Virus record (IMG/VR): IMGVR_UViG_3300032293_001347
Coordinates: 1-35,788 of that record
DNA from: a virus
DNA: 35,788 nt
Strand: one strand, 5' to 3'
Below are positions 13,164 through 21,913 of this stretch, in pieces (within the stretch, counting starts at the first letter, position 1; every line of letters begins with the position of its first letter). A program made the position numbers and the translations under genes. Below the pieces are notes generated by a model that saw only the letters and a program-made list of their open reading frames with translations, ran no database searches and was not told the DNA's origin.

Positions 13164-16100
13164 CTAGCCCTCTGTGATAAAGCTACCCGCGCTCAATAAA
13201 TCTTGAGCGACGAGGCTGTTGTAGGTGCTGGTGGTGGGGGATTCGGTAGCTAGGACTTCCACTAGGCCGTCGCCATCGAGGGTCAGTTGCTCCACGAGGT
13301 AAGTGTTGCTGGAGATGGTGGGGGTGTTAATGGTGAAGATTGTGTTGAAGAGGGTGGGTTGGACTGCTTTGCCGTTGGCCACAGTCAGGGTGGCAGTCTT
13401 TACTTCCTCGTTGGTGGAGGTGTAGTAGAGGATGTCGTAGTTGCCGTCGGCCAAGGTGGTGGCTGAGGTGATGTCACCGTCGGGGTCGATTACGCCGTTG
13501 TTGGCTGGTTGGTAGGGGCTGGCTTCTGTCAGGACGCGGATGTAGTCGCCGGGCGCCAAGGAGATGCCGTATGGCGTGGTCTTGAACCTAACGGAGTGGG
13601 TGATCCGGCGGCGGATGCTCATCATGTACCGCGCCACGAGGAAAGCGTGGTCACGGGAAGTGCAGAACTGCGTTAGGTCAAAGGACTCGATGGGGTGGGA
13701 GTCGCTGCCGGACTCGGCCCATCGAACGCTGAGGGTGGATTCCTCGGGCAGTTGGTTCTTGCGTTCCTTGCGGTAGCGGACGATGGACTGGAAATCTTTG
13801 CGCTCCTCGGTCTGGAGGTATTCGACGGCAAAGCTGCCTTCGATGATGTTGCCGGAGGTGAATAGCGCTTGGATTTGGATGGGGGTATTGGTGATGGTGC
13901 CGGTGGAGTCGTGGGGCACTGCGGGGACAAGGGAGAACTTGCCGTTGGCGATCACGAACGAACACAGGAAGAACGGGGCTGTGTCGGCGATGAACTGGCG
14001 CAAGTTGACGGGGGAGTCAAGCGCACCGTCGAAGAACAGCTTGTTCTGCTCCAAGAATTTGGCGGTGATGGCGAAATCGACGGTGTTGATTAGGTCGGCG
14101 CTAATCACGCCGCCAGCACCGGCCACTTTGTCGGTGAGCAGGTAGTAAACAAGATCGGTCAGTTTGTTGCTGGGGCCGATGGTGCCAGCTTCGGATGGGT
14201 GGAAGCGTTGCACTTCGATGCCGCTGGCCAACCAACATCGGACTTGGTCGATGGCGGTGAAGTTGCGGCTGGCTTTGAGCACCAGGCCGGCCAGTGACAT
14301 TTGGTTGTACTGCGGAGGCAAGGTGTTGGCGACGCTCTCGTTGACGTAGACCACCTCGTGCTCAGGGGCGCTTTCGTTGCTTTTTGAGAGCAGCGAGTTG
14401 TAAAGGCTCAGGTCGGCCACGCCGCTGTTGTACTCAAAGAAGCGTTCAGCGGTGACCGTCGCTGGAATGTTGATGGTTTGGAGGGCGAGGGTGCGTAGGC
14501 GCACGCCCACGTTGGAGCTTGGTTTGCGGAAGGGGTTGTTGGAGCTGACGGATGTTGTGAGGCTGATTAGCTCGCCTTTTGTCCAGGTGCCTTCGGTGGC
14601 CGATGGCACCACGTCGTAGGTCACGTTTTCCCATGCCTTGGTTTGGCCGGGGAATGCCTTTTGATTGTCTGATGGGCGAGGGGCGATGGTGCCGGTGATC
14701 TTGATGTCAACGGAGTTGCCGGTGTTGGAGACACCAGAAATCAATTCCGATCTTGTGGTGCCCAGCTCGTAGGTCTCTTGGTCGCCGAGGATTTCGTATT
14801 CCCAAGCGGACTGCCTGCCTTTCGGGCCAATGTTGGCACTGGTGGCTTGCACGATCAGTCGGACGCCGCAGACGGTTAGGCCGTAGGGCTGGGCGCGGGG
14901 ATTGCCGGGGGTGACGGGGATCTGGGCGTTGAAAACTTGCGATGTGTTGAAGCCGCCGGAGCTGGCGACGACTTCGATGTTTTGGAAATCCCAAGCTCGG
15001 TAGCCGGGGAAATATGGGTGGGTTGCCGGGTAGGTATCGCGAACGATGCCCGTGAATTTGACCGTGATTGTGCGGCCATCACCGAGGTTGATGTCCCTTT
15101 GGTAGGTCTTGACGAGGCCGTACTGGGATGCTTGGCCGAACATCTCGTAAAAGGTGGCGCCAGCGCGGCCGACGGTAACGCCGTCGGGGAGCCAGTCGTA
15201 AAAGGCAACCTGTGACGCCCCAACGGTGTTGTCTTCAATGTCTGGCAGGTAGGAGTCGATCTCGACGGAGGCTGGGATTGTGGCATTGAGGCGCTCTTCG
15301 GTGCGGCGGGCGGCGGTTGCCATCTGCCGGTTGAACCGGATCGATGACGCCAAGGTGTAGCGGCCGGTGGTGTTGAGCGTGAAGGTGCCGTAGGCGGTGG
15401 TCAATGTTTCGCCGATGGGTTCGCCGTTTTTGGCGTCCAGCACGATGAAGCGGTAATCGTCAGGGAACCGGCGAGCGATGTCTGCACCGCTGTTAGGTAC
15501 GAGGCGGTATTCAAACTGGCGTTGCTCGGGGTGGGCGAGGCGCAGGTAGTTGAACTGGTCTTGTGGGGTTTGGCCGCTGATGCAGAAGGTTTGGCCCAAT
15601 GGTTCCCAGCTGTAGGCGTTGCCCTGTTCGTCGGTACCGGCAGGGCGCAGGAAAACGGCGAACGCTGAGGTGCGCCGGAAGTACATGTTCATCGTGCCGC
15701 TCTGCAGCGACACTTGATTGTTCTCGGCTTTTTTGAGTTCGTCGGGGTCGGGGAGGCCGGCGAAGTTGCACAGGCCGTTGGCTTTTTGCCAAACCTGGCT
15801 GCGAATGCCGATCTCGGTTACGTCGCAGGCGCGGGTATTGCGCACCACGCCGATGGCAAGACGCAGCAGGGGGTAAAAGCCTGTGCCTGCGTTGAATTGG
15901 AGAGGCGTGACGCCGTCGTCGTCTCCCAGAATTCCCCGGTTGACCATTTCTTTGGAGACCACGCCTATGAAGGCGCTATCGGGGCCTTTGCCAAAGATTT
16001 CGACGCAGCGGAGGTCGATCTCTTGGCGGTCATCGCCAGTGAACTGGGGCACTAAGCGGTTGATCACGACCCAAGTGGTGCGGCCGATCATTACGGTCTC

Positions 16101-17390
16101 GCCGATCTGGAGAAAGTCGTCGGCTGACTCTTGGCCGTCGCGGACCTCGGAGTTGATGTCGTCGACTTGGGTGCTTTTGGTCTGCTTGTAGTAGTAGCGG
16201 TTGTTGGGGATCTTGCCGGGGACGATGCTGAAGCGGGCTATGTCACCGACGGCCACTTGGCGGACTTCGGTGGGTTCGTTGGCGGGCACACCGTTCACGG
16301 AGGTGATGCCCATGCGGCGGCCGTAGTTGCGACCCACGCCCTTCTGGCCGGCCTTGACGACATCGAGCCAGCCGGTGTCGGGATCGTTGTCGTTTAAGAA
16401 GCCGTAGTGGCCGGCGATCTTGATGCGCTCCATGAGCAGAGCGCGGCCGGGGTCGTTCTCAGTGTCGTCACGGGCTTTGCCATCCATGCGGGGAATGGCG
16501 ACGAGCTTCCAGTTGACCCGGTAGTTAGTGGCGTTGGCAATGGCGGAGTAGACGCCAAACTGGGTGCTGCTGCTGGGTGTGTACGCCTGACAGAAGCCGG
16601 TGTCTTGGGCGGCGTTGCGGGTGGGGCAAAGGTAGATGTCGTCGGCGGCCTCAATGTCGCCGGCCGACAGGGTGCCGCGGGTGCCGTACCGCAGGTTGCC
16701 CGCAGCCATGCGGAAGAACTGGTTCGTGTTGCGCTTCCAGTAGAAGGCAAAGGTGTGGGCGAAGACCGCGTCAAGGGGGGCGGTGCCCAGGAAGATGCCA
16801 TTGAGGTCGGGGACGGGGAGGCCGTTACCTAGGCCCTGTTCGCCGACGACCATCAGCAGCTTCACAGCTTGCTGGGAGCCGAGGCTGAAGGCTCGGGACC
16901 AGACCAGGCGCGGAGCGACGAGCATTCCGCCGGTGGTGCCGGTGTACCTGCCGAAGATGATGGGGATGGGGTCGCCGTAGGTGGCCAAGTCCGCAATGGA
17001 GTCGAAGCCGTTGGTGGCGGTGAAGCGGTTGCCGCCGCTGCGACTGCGCAGTTGGCGCTGGCGGATGCCCTCAACCTCGGAGGGCGCTTTGGGCTTGGGT
17101 GTTAGCAGATAGCTGATGGCCGTGAGCGCCACGCCAACGGCAAGGCTTGTCAGTACGGCAGTGGTTGTTGCTGCTTTTGTCGCTGCGGCAGTGGCGACAG
17201 CAGGAGCCGCGGCTGCAATTAGGATTGCCTGAATATCCGGGATGTGTTCGTAAGCGGCGGGGCGTACTGCCGCCCGACGCATTGCTTCATAGGCGAAGTA
17301 TTGATATTCCTCTTCGCTACAACCGAGGGTGTCGATTAACTCCCTTTCATACGGAAGCAGCGGTAACTTCTTAATTGCTGGAGAGAGCAC
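13164..17390 (-). CDS. Central tail hub / host-specificity protein (J-like)
   Basis: 1408 aa from the preferred GTG start at 17390, preceded by AAAAGGTGAG; an upstream in-frame start at 17459 would overlap the K-like gene more. The N-terminus has LPYERELIDTLGC and RPAAYEHIPDIQ, followed by an alanine-rich hydrophobic stretch and LLTPKPKAP, the arrangement seen in J-family hubs. A parallel region (SIADLATYGDPIPIIFGRYT) and later a TipJ-type segment (SFAVEYLQTEERKDFQSIVR, then HAFLVARYMMSIRRRITHSV, SLAPGDYIRVL) identify the tail-protein core. It is the central tail tip that contacts the cell and opens the tube. Its size is like lambda J (1132) but larger. The K-like gene overlaps its 5' end by 55 bases. 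Confidence 0.82.
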   Translation of the reverse strand: MLSPAIKKLPLLPYERELIDTLGCSEEEYQYFAYEAMRRAAVRPAAYEHIPDIQAILIAAAAPAVATAAATKAATTTAVLTSLAVGVALTAISYLLTPKPKAPSEVEGIRQRQLRSRSGGNRFTATNGFDSIADLATYGDPIPIIFGRYTGTTGGMLVAPRLVWSRAFSLGSQQAVKLLMVVGEQGLGNGLPVPDLNGIFLGTAPLDAVFAHTFAFYWKRNTNQFFRMAAGNLRYGTRGTLSAGDIEAADDIYLCPTRNAAQDTGFCQAYTPSSSTQFGVYSAIANATNYRVNWKLVAIPRMDGKARDDTENDPGRALLMERIKIAGHYGFLNDNDPDTGWLDVVKAGQKGVGRNYGRRMGITSVNGVPANEPTEVRQVAVGDIARFSIVPGKIPNNRYYYKQTKSTQVDDINSEVRDGQESADDFLQIGETVMIGRTTWVVINRLVPQFTGDDRQEIDLRCVEIFGKGPDSAFIGVVSKEMVNRGILGDDDGVTPLQFNAGTGFYPLLRLAIGVVRNTRACDVTEIGIRSQVWQKANGLCNFAGLPDPDELKKAENNQVSLQSGTMNMYFRRTSAFAVFLRPAGTDEQGNAYSWEPLGQTFCISGQTPQDQFNYLRLAHPEQRQFEYRLVPNSGADIARRFPDDYRFIVLDAKNGEPIGETLTTAYGTFTLNTTGRYTLASSIRFNRQMATAARRTEERLNATIPASVEIDSYLPDIEDNTVGASQVAFYDWLPDGVTVGRAGATFYEMFGQASQYGLVKTYQRDINLGDGRTITVKFTGIVRDTYPATHPYFPGYRAWDFQNIEVVASSGGFNTSQVFNAQIPVTPGNPRAQPYGLTVCGVRLIVQATSANIGPKGRQSAWEYEILGDQETYELGTTRSELISGVSNTGNSVDIKITGTIAPRPSDNQKAFPGQTKAWENVTYDVVPSATEGTWTKGELISLTTSVSSNNPFRKPSSNVGVRLRTLALQTINIPATVTAERFFEYNSGVADLSLYNSLLSKSNESAPEHEVVYVNESVANTLPPQYNQMSLAGLVLKASRNFTAIDQVRCWLASGIEVQRFHPSEAGTIGPSNKLTDLVYYLLTDKVAGAGGVISADLINTVDFAITAKFLEQNKLFFDGALDSPVNLRQFIADTAPFFLCSFVIANGKFSLVPAVPHDSTGTITNTPIQIQALFTSGNIIEGSFAVEYLQTEERKDFQSIVRYRKERKNQLPEESTLSVRWAESGSDSHPIESFDLTQFCTSRDHAFLVARYMMSIRRRITHSVRFKTTPYGISLAPGDYIRVLTEASPYQPANNGVIDPDGDITSATTLADGNYDILYYTSTNEEVKTATLTVANGKAVQPTLFNTIFTINTPTISSNTYLVEQLTLDGDGLVEVLATESPTTSTYNSLVAQDLLSAGSFITEG

Positions 17391-17704
17391 CAGCTCACCT
17401 TTTCCAGTTCTGTGTTGATGTAGAGCACTCCGTTCAGCCATACGACGGCGAATGCCCAAGGCCCTTGGGTCATCAACAACACATCCCCATCATACTCAGG
17501 GTATTTGACTCGAGTACCCCAGCGCAGTAAGTCACGGGCAATGCTGGTCTTACTGGCGGTGTACCAGTTGGGGTTGAACGTGGGGGCTGGGATCTGTAGG
17601 CGGCCCAGCACTGTGTAGACGAGATGGATGCAGTCGATCTCGTTGTCGGTGCCGTCCGCGCCGAGGCGGTAGCGGAGGCCGATGAGATCAGCGCAGTCGG
17701 ACAT
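17336..17704 (-). CDS. K-like tail-tip protein with degenerate NlpC/P60 site
   Basis: 122 aa. The start CADLIGLRYRLGADG followed by IDCIHLVYTVL matches the NlpC/P60 pattern of phage tail-tip (lambda K-type) proteins, with the candidate nucleophile Cys25. The expected histidine in the second motif appears absent: the place is read as DGDVLLMTQGPWAFAVVWLN. The protein may therefore be structural instead of an active wall peptidase. It lies between the L-like and J-like genes, the usual K position. It overlaps the L-like gene by 17 bases and the hub gene by 55 bases. Confidence 0.65.
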   Translation of the reverse strand: MSDCADLIGLRYRLGADGTDNEIDCIHLVYTVLGRLQIPAPTFNPNWYTASKTSIARDLLRWGTRVKYPEYDGDVLLMTQGPWAFAVVWLNGVLYINTELEKVSWCSLQQLRSYRCFRMKGS

Positions 17705-18155
17705 TGGCGCTGGTCGGGATGTTGCCGATCAGGGCTTGGGTGAGGCGGCGGAGGGGAACGTCGGCGCCAACAGCGTCGAGGATTGTGTTCATGTTGAGGT
17801 TGAGGCTGGTTTCGTCCCATTGGCCGGCGGAGACTTGGCCGTTGTACTGGTGCATCAGGATGCCAGCGCTGGTGTCGTTGGGGTCGAGGGCCATGACATA
17901 GACCCGAGCCAGCCAGCGTTCGTTGACGGCGGTCAGTGCCCAGGCGCGGCTGAGGTCGTTGTTGGGTAGGACGAGGCTGGCCTCGGTGTTGTCGCCGCTG
18001 CGGTTAACGCTGACGCCGCTGAAGCCGAAGGGCAGGAAGCTGTAGCGCTCGGATTGGTAGAGGGCGTCGGCCTTGATGTAGAAGTTCTGGAAGTAGTAGG
18101 TGGTTGTGGTGTCGGGCTTTTGGAGGCGCAGGTAGTTGCCGAGTGCGATGTCCAT
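17688..18155 (-). CDS. Lambda L-like minor tail protein (155 aa)
   Basis: The gene begins at the stop of the tape measure gene (the CAT at 18153-18155 overlaps its stop) and precedes the K-like gene, the L position in lambda-type tails. Sequence includes ALGNYLRLQKPDTTTTYYFQ, PFGFSGVSVNRSGDN and a C-terminal PLRRLTQALIGNIPTSANV. No cysteine cluster of the lambda L iron-sulfur type is visible, so homology is by position and general DUF1833-like composition. It is a likely tail-tip component. Confidence 0.58.
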   Translation of the reverse strand: MDIALGNYLRLQKPDTTTTYYFQNFYIKADALYQSERYSFLPFGFSGVSVNRSGDNTEASLVLPNNDLSRAWALTAVNERWLARVYVMALDPNDTSAGILMHQYNGQVSAGQWDETSLNLNMNTILDAVGADVPLRRLTQALIGNIPTSANVRLR

Positions 18156-20539
18156 TAGATGCCGACCCTCCGGCGGGTGCTAGGGGATTGCTGTAGGCGG
18201 CGGAGGGCCAGTTGTTGGCCGCGCTCGGCGCCTTGGGTGGCGGCTTGGCGGAGGCCGGCCTGAAACTGGTCTGCGGTGACGTAATCCACGTTGTTGATGC
18301 GCTCCACGCTGTAGCGCACGTCCAGGGTGGCGGTGCCACCGGCACCAGGCGCACCGGTTTCACTGCCGTCGCCGCCTGCGGGGATGACAGATGCGCCGCG
18401 TGCGCCAGCTGCATACCGACCCATGGCGCCACGCATCTTGCTAGCAGGGATGACGTACTCGGCTTCGCCGCCTTCGCCGATGAGGCCCATGGTGGGTGAT
18501 GTCACCACGCCACCATTGGCAAAAGCTTGAAAGCCGCCGGGCCAGTAGGCGCCGTCTTTTGCGCCTTTGAAGCCAAAGCCTTTGGCAAGAGCGGAAAACA
18601 CACCCACACCATCCGACCCGCCTAGCGCACCCAATGCTTGGGCAATGCCGTACATGATCAGCATTTTGCCAATGGTCTTGAGAACATCGGCCGCCAGTCT
18701 TTTTAATGCCTCGCCAAGGCTTTGCGTGCCCGCCACTGCGGCATCAATTGCACTGCTAAACGCACCCGCAATGGTACTTGAAATGCCATCAAATAGATCC
18801 TTTTCCATTTGAGTTTTGGCATTAGCAGCTTCTTGCGCTTTTGTGAGCCTATTTATATCAGCAATCATCAAGCCAATGGCCTTTCTTTGTTCATCGGTCA
18901 GCGTGATTCCTTTGCTGCGCAGATTGTTTTCAATCTCCAAGACTTGCAGTGCTTGCTTCTGGGCTTCTGTCACAGCAGACACTTTGAGCCTTTGCATATC
19001 AAGACCAGCCAGCGCATCGGCAATCGCTTGCTGCTGCTGGCGGTATTGCTCTTCCGCCTTGCCTGTTTGCTCGGCAAGCAGCGTATTGGTCTCTAGCTCA
19101 AGCTCGAGCCGCTGCGTTTTGAGATCATTTGTGGTCTCATCAAAGGCCATGGCGGCCCGAGTCTTATCATTCTGAGATGCGATAATCTCTGCCCGCACTC
19201 CTGCCCGTTTAGTCAGTGTTTCATCAATCGCACCAATCTGATACTTGATATTTAGCAGCTTTGACGAGTATTCAACCATCCGCTGTGCTTGTTTAGGATT
19301 CTCGCTTGCAGCGGCTACATTCATCATTTTTGCAGTAGCTTCAGACAATCTCGCTTGCCGTTTTCGCAACTCGATGCCAATTTCACCACCAATCAAGTCG
19401 TTGATATTCAGCGCTTTGCCAGGTTTTTCTTTTTCAGCCAGCAATGCTGGGGTCGCAGGCGTGGCAGCGGCAGGCTTAGCTGGCTTGGACTGTTGGCGCA
19501 GACTGCCCAGCCTCTGCTCAAGTTTTTGAGCTTCTTTTTGCAGCTGCTGCAGTTCATATTTCATGCCAGGCAATGCTGGCTGGCCGCCACCCATTACCTG
19601 CCCATCTACACCTAAAATAGGGGCACCAGTTTGTGTGCCAATTCCAGCAGCCTCTCCCGCCTTAATAGCTGCTTGGAGTTCTTTGATTCGAGCACGTGTG
19701 TTAAATAATTGATCGTTGGCTTTTTTGTAATCAGGACCGGCCAGTGCTTGATTGATTTTGTCTACCACCATCGTGGCAAAATCAAGAATCTCTTTCAGCG
19801 CAGGCTTAAGTGTCTCGCCAATTGTCTTGGCGAGCATTTCCACGCCATCTGTCAGGGTGCTCCATTTGCCGGCCAACGTATCGCTCTGCGCAATAGCGCC
19901 ATTGGCATATTTGCCGCCGGCATTGGTCAGCCGAATAACTGCAACCTCGACCGCCTCGGCTCCGATGCGGCCTTTGCTCAGCGCTTTCTGGAACTCTTCT
20001 CCAGACAGCCCATACATCTTGCGCAGCTCTGCTTGCAGCGCAACACCACGCTCTTGGAATTGCAATAGCTCTTCGCCTTGCAGCCTACCTTTGGCCTGCA
20101 CTTGGCCATAGGCGGTGACTAGACCTTGCAGCTCGGCACCAGTGGCGCCGCTGACATCAGCCAGCCGCTTGGTGGTTTCGACTACCTTGTCGGCCTGTAT
20201 GCCAAACGCCTGTAGTCGCTTGGCCGAGTCAATCAGCTCGGTGCTAGTGAATGGCGTTACAGCACCAAGCTGCTGCAGCTCTTTGATGATCTGCCCAGCT
20301 TTTTCTGCGCTGCCGGTCAATACCTCAAGGCTGCGCGTTTGGCTTTCTAACTCAGCAGTCTTGGCAAATACAAACCTAATTGCTTGCAATGCACCAAAAG
20401 CAACCGCAAGCTTGCCAGCAGCTGCTGCAACGCCACTAAACGCGCGCTCAGTAGCGCCTGCCTGCGACTGCACCTCGCGCAGTTTGCTGACAGCATTGCG
20501 GCTGTCAACGTTAATCGCGACATTAGCGACGACAGACAC
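18155..20539 (-). CDS. Tape measure protein
   Basis: 794 aa from GTG 20539, with AGGGTAG upstream. Residues about 60-250 form the tape-measure domain (ELESQTRSLEVLTGSAEKAG, TPFTSTELIDSAKRLQAFGI, QGLVTAYGQVQAKGRLQGEE). Long Lys/Glu/Gln-rich coiled coils follow, then a hydrophobic membrane-active segment near residues 625-660 (TIGKMLIMYGIAQALGALGG) and a Gly/Ala-rich C-terminus. It sets tail length and is ejected during infection; the length predicts a tail of about 120 nm. It follows the chaperone T extension by nine bases, the standard position. Confidence 0.92.
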   Translation of the reverse strand: MSVVANVAINVDSRNAVSKLREVQSQAGATERAFSGVAAAAGKLAVAFGALQAIRFVFAKTAELESQTRSLEVLTGSAEKAGQIIKELQQLGAVTPFTSTELIDSAKRLQAFGIQADKVVETTKRLADVSGATGAELQGLVTAYGQVQAKGRLQGEELLQFQERGVALQAELRKMYGLSGEEFQKALSKGRIGAEAVEVAVIRLTNAGGKYANGAIAQSDTLAGKWSTLTDGVEMLAKTIGETLKPALKEILDFATMVVDKINQALAGPDYKKANDQLFNTRARIKELQAAIKAGEAAGIGTQTGAPILGVDGQVMGGGQPALPGMKYELQQLQKEAQKLEQRLGSLRQQSKPAKPAAATPATPALLAEKEKPGKALNINDLIGGEIGIELRKRQARLSEATAKMMNVAAASENPKQAQRMVEYSSKLLNIKYQIGAIDETLTKRAGVRAEIIASQNDKTRAAMAFDETTNDLKTQRLELELETNTLLAEQTGKAEEQYRQQQQAIADALAGLDMQRLKVSAVTEAQKQALQVLEIENNLRSKGITLTDEQRKAIGLMIADINRLTKAQEAANAKTQMEKDLFDGISSTIAGAFSSAIDAAVAGTQSLGEALKRLAADVLKTIGKMLIMYGIAQALGALGGSDGVGVFSALAKGFGFKGAKDGAYWPGGFQAFANGGVVTSPTMGLIGEGGEAEYVIPASKMRGAMGRYAAGARGASVIPAGGDGSETGAPGAGGTATLDVRYSVERINNVDYVTADQFQAGLRQAATQGAERGQQLALRRLQQSPSTRRRVGI

Positions 20540-20548
20540 AGCGCTACC

Positions 20549-20734
20549 CTACCGCCTTTGTTTCATTCTACGCTCTTGCTCTTCGTTTTGAAGCTCAAAG
20601 TAACTGCTCCATATCAGCAGCTCTTCTAGCGTTACTTCTTGATTAAGCTTAGCCAAGCTATAGCCAAGCTCCTTTGCAACGCCAAGCTGCAGCAGTAGCA
20701 GATTGTCTTTACTTAGCTCCTTCTTTAATGCTTT
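20549..20734 (-). CDS. Tail assembly chaperone T extension, reached by frameshift
   Basis: A 61-codon open frame with no ATG, GTG or TTG near its start overlaps the end of the G-like gene and continues to TAG at 20549-20551, nine bases before the tape measure GTG. It encodes NLLLLQLGVAKELGYSLAKL, then NQEVTLEELLIWSSYFELQ, and ends NEEQERRMKQRR. This resembles the C-terminal part of phage gpGT proteins. Relative to gene G it is +1 (equivalently -2). The shift must occur between the upstream TGA at 20735-20737 and the gene G TAA at 20709-20711. Candidate slips are AAA-A and AAA-G (tRNA-Lys re-pairing), with AAGGAG just before the stop. No independent start is plausible except a TTG deep inside. 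Confidence 0.75.
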   Translation of the reverse strand, partial: KALKKELSKDNLLLLQLGVAKELGYSLAKLNQEVTLEELLIWSSYFELQNEEQERRMKQRR

Positions 20735-21065
20735 TCATGTCCAGCTGCTCTGCATCCTCTGGATTAGCGATGATTGCTAGCATCATGCCTTGCAGGTCGG
20801 CATCTAGCACTTCTTCTTTAAGTTCAGCAATCTCGCCGGCAGCAAACAAACGCTTGCCGGTATCGTCCATTGCTTTAGTGACCAGCAGGTTTAATGCAAA
20901 CCCATTGGTGTCATCGCCGCCAGGCATCTTTTGCGCGCGCTCGCGTTCGGCCATGGTCAATGGCGCAGCGTAAAACTCAAACACGCTGCCATCAGTTAGC
21001 GTTACAACCCGCTTGGTTGGCGTCAGGTTGGCTGCTTTTTTGAGGCGAGCGAGCGCGGATCCCAT
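20709..21065 (-). CDS. Tail assembly chaperone G-like
   Basis: 118 aa, small and helical at the C-terminus, between the tail tube and tape measure genes as in lambda-type tails. Motifs include LARLKKAANLTPTKRVVTLT, FEFYAAPLTMAERERAQKM and DADLQGMMLAIIANPEDAEQ. It likely coats and recruits the tape measure during tail assembly and is absent from the virion. Its last nine codons hold the shift site that yields the longer GT product. An intrinsic terminator lies just upstream, so its transcription probably depends on read-through, keeping it below the tail tube level. Confidence 0.78.
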   Translation of the reverse strand: MGSALARLKKAANLTPTKRVVTLTDGSVFEFYAAPLTMAERERAQKMPGGDDTNGFALNLLVTKAMDDTGKRLFAAGEIAELKEEVLDADLQGMMLAIIANPEDAEQLDMKSIKEGAK

Positions 21066-21097
21066 AAAAGTTGATGAGTTAGGTGCACTCTAAGCAC

Positions 21098-21123
21098 AAA
21101 AAAGCCCCAGCGCAAGCCGGGGC
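21098..21123 (-). terminator. Rho-independent terminator after the tail tube gene
   Basis: On the minus strand GCCCC plus GGC pairs with GCT plus GGGGC around a TTGC loop (eight pairs, one G-U), followed by six T residues at 21103-21098. It is located 8 bp past the tail tube stop and 32 bp before the chaperone start. Partial termination here would make tail tube mRNA more abundant than tape measure mRNA. Confidence 0.9.
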
Positions 21124-21131
21124 AATTGCTA

Positions 21132-21890
21132 TTAGGCGCTGGTACTGAAATCAAACGTCGGCACGCCAGCCGGACGGAAAGCAATTTCCACCTGCTGGGC
21201 ATCGTCAGGATTGACGTTCAGGCTGGCTGAGGTCAGCACTGCATCCATGGCAATGCTGCGGCTCAGCGCCTCAGTAGTGCCCTTGTCGGTGTACAGCTTG
21301 AAGGCGCAACCTACCTGCTGGCGCTGCAGCACGTCTTCCACCATCCGGTTGGACAGGGCAGCATCTTCGTTTGTCACGTAGACGGTAGCGGTGCCGCTGC
21401 CATCAGCAAAGCCAGGGATGTAAGCACGGAAGGGTGCATACTGTCCAGCGGTTTGGCCGATGGTTGTGACATCGATTTCTGAGCGTGAAATCTCAAAAGA
21501 CCAAGACTGCACTTGCCCAACGGCAGCAAAATCGGCGTAGTACACCTCAAACTCGTTGGGTGCAACGGCGGTGCCGTCGTCGGTGATGGGCAGGATAGTG
21601 CCGCCAGCAGCGGTCGAAACGGTCAGCGCACCAGTAGCGGTGACGTAAGAGAGCACGTAGTAGGTGGTAGCTGCATCAATGGGAGCCGGCAGCGTGCCAG
21701 AGCCGGAGCCGCCTGTCTGGCTGTTGATGACGCGGAACTTGACAGGATCACCGGCCTTGAAATTCAGGTACGGCTGAACGGTGATGGTATCGCTGCCGGC
21801 ATTTACGCCAGATTCGGGAAAGTTGCCGTTAGTGCCGGCGGGTTTGTAGTAGAGGGCGCCGGACGTACCGGACAGAACAGTAACAGCCAT
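21132..21890 (-). CDS. Major tail tube protein
   Basis: 252 aa. The C-terminal half has the tail-tube pattern (VQSWSFEISRSEIDVTTIG, GTATVYVTNEDAALSNRM, SLNVNPDDAQQVEIAFRPAG). Residues about 30-115 form an inserted module (FKAGDPVKFRVI, LPAPIDAATTYYVL, LTVSTAAGGTILPI) related in pattern to the one in the 194-aa protein at 7148-7732. It polymerises around the tape measure. Position just after the tail terminator and before chaperones agrees, as does a strong terminator directly downstream, as expected for a highly expressed gene. Confidence 0.8.
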   Translation of the reverse strand: MAVTVLSGTSGALYYKPAGTNGNFPESGVNAGSDTITVQPYLNFKAGDPVKFRVINSQTGGSGSGTLPAPIDAATTYYVLSYVTATGALTVSTAAGGTILPITDDGTAVAPNEFEVYYADFAAVGQVQSWSFEISRSEIDVTTIGQTAGQYAPFRAYIPGFADGSGTATVYVTNEDAALSNRMVEDVLQRQQVGCAFKLYTDKGTTEALSRSIAMDAVLTSASLNVNPDDAQQVEIAFRPAGVPTFDFSTSA

Positions 21891-21913
21891 GTTGTGAACG
21901 GTAGTGGCTGCGC

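Noticed and set aside
17391-17459. N-terminal extension of the tail hub to 17459
   Set aside because: The Arg/His-rich extension lies inside the K-like gene and does not resemble J-family starts; GTG 17390 has a ribosome-binding sequence.
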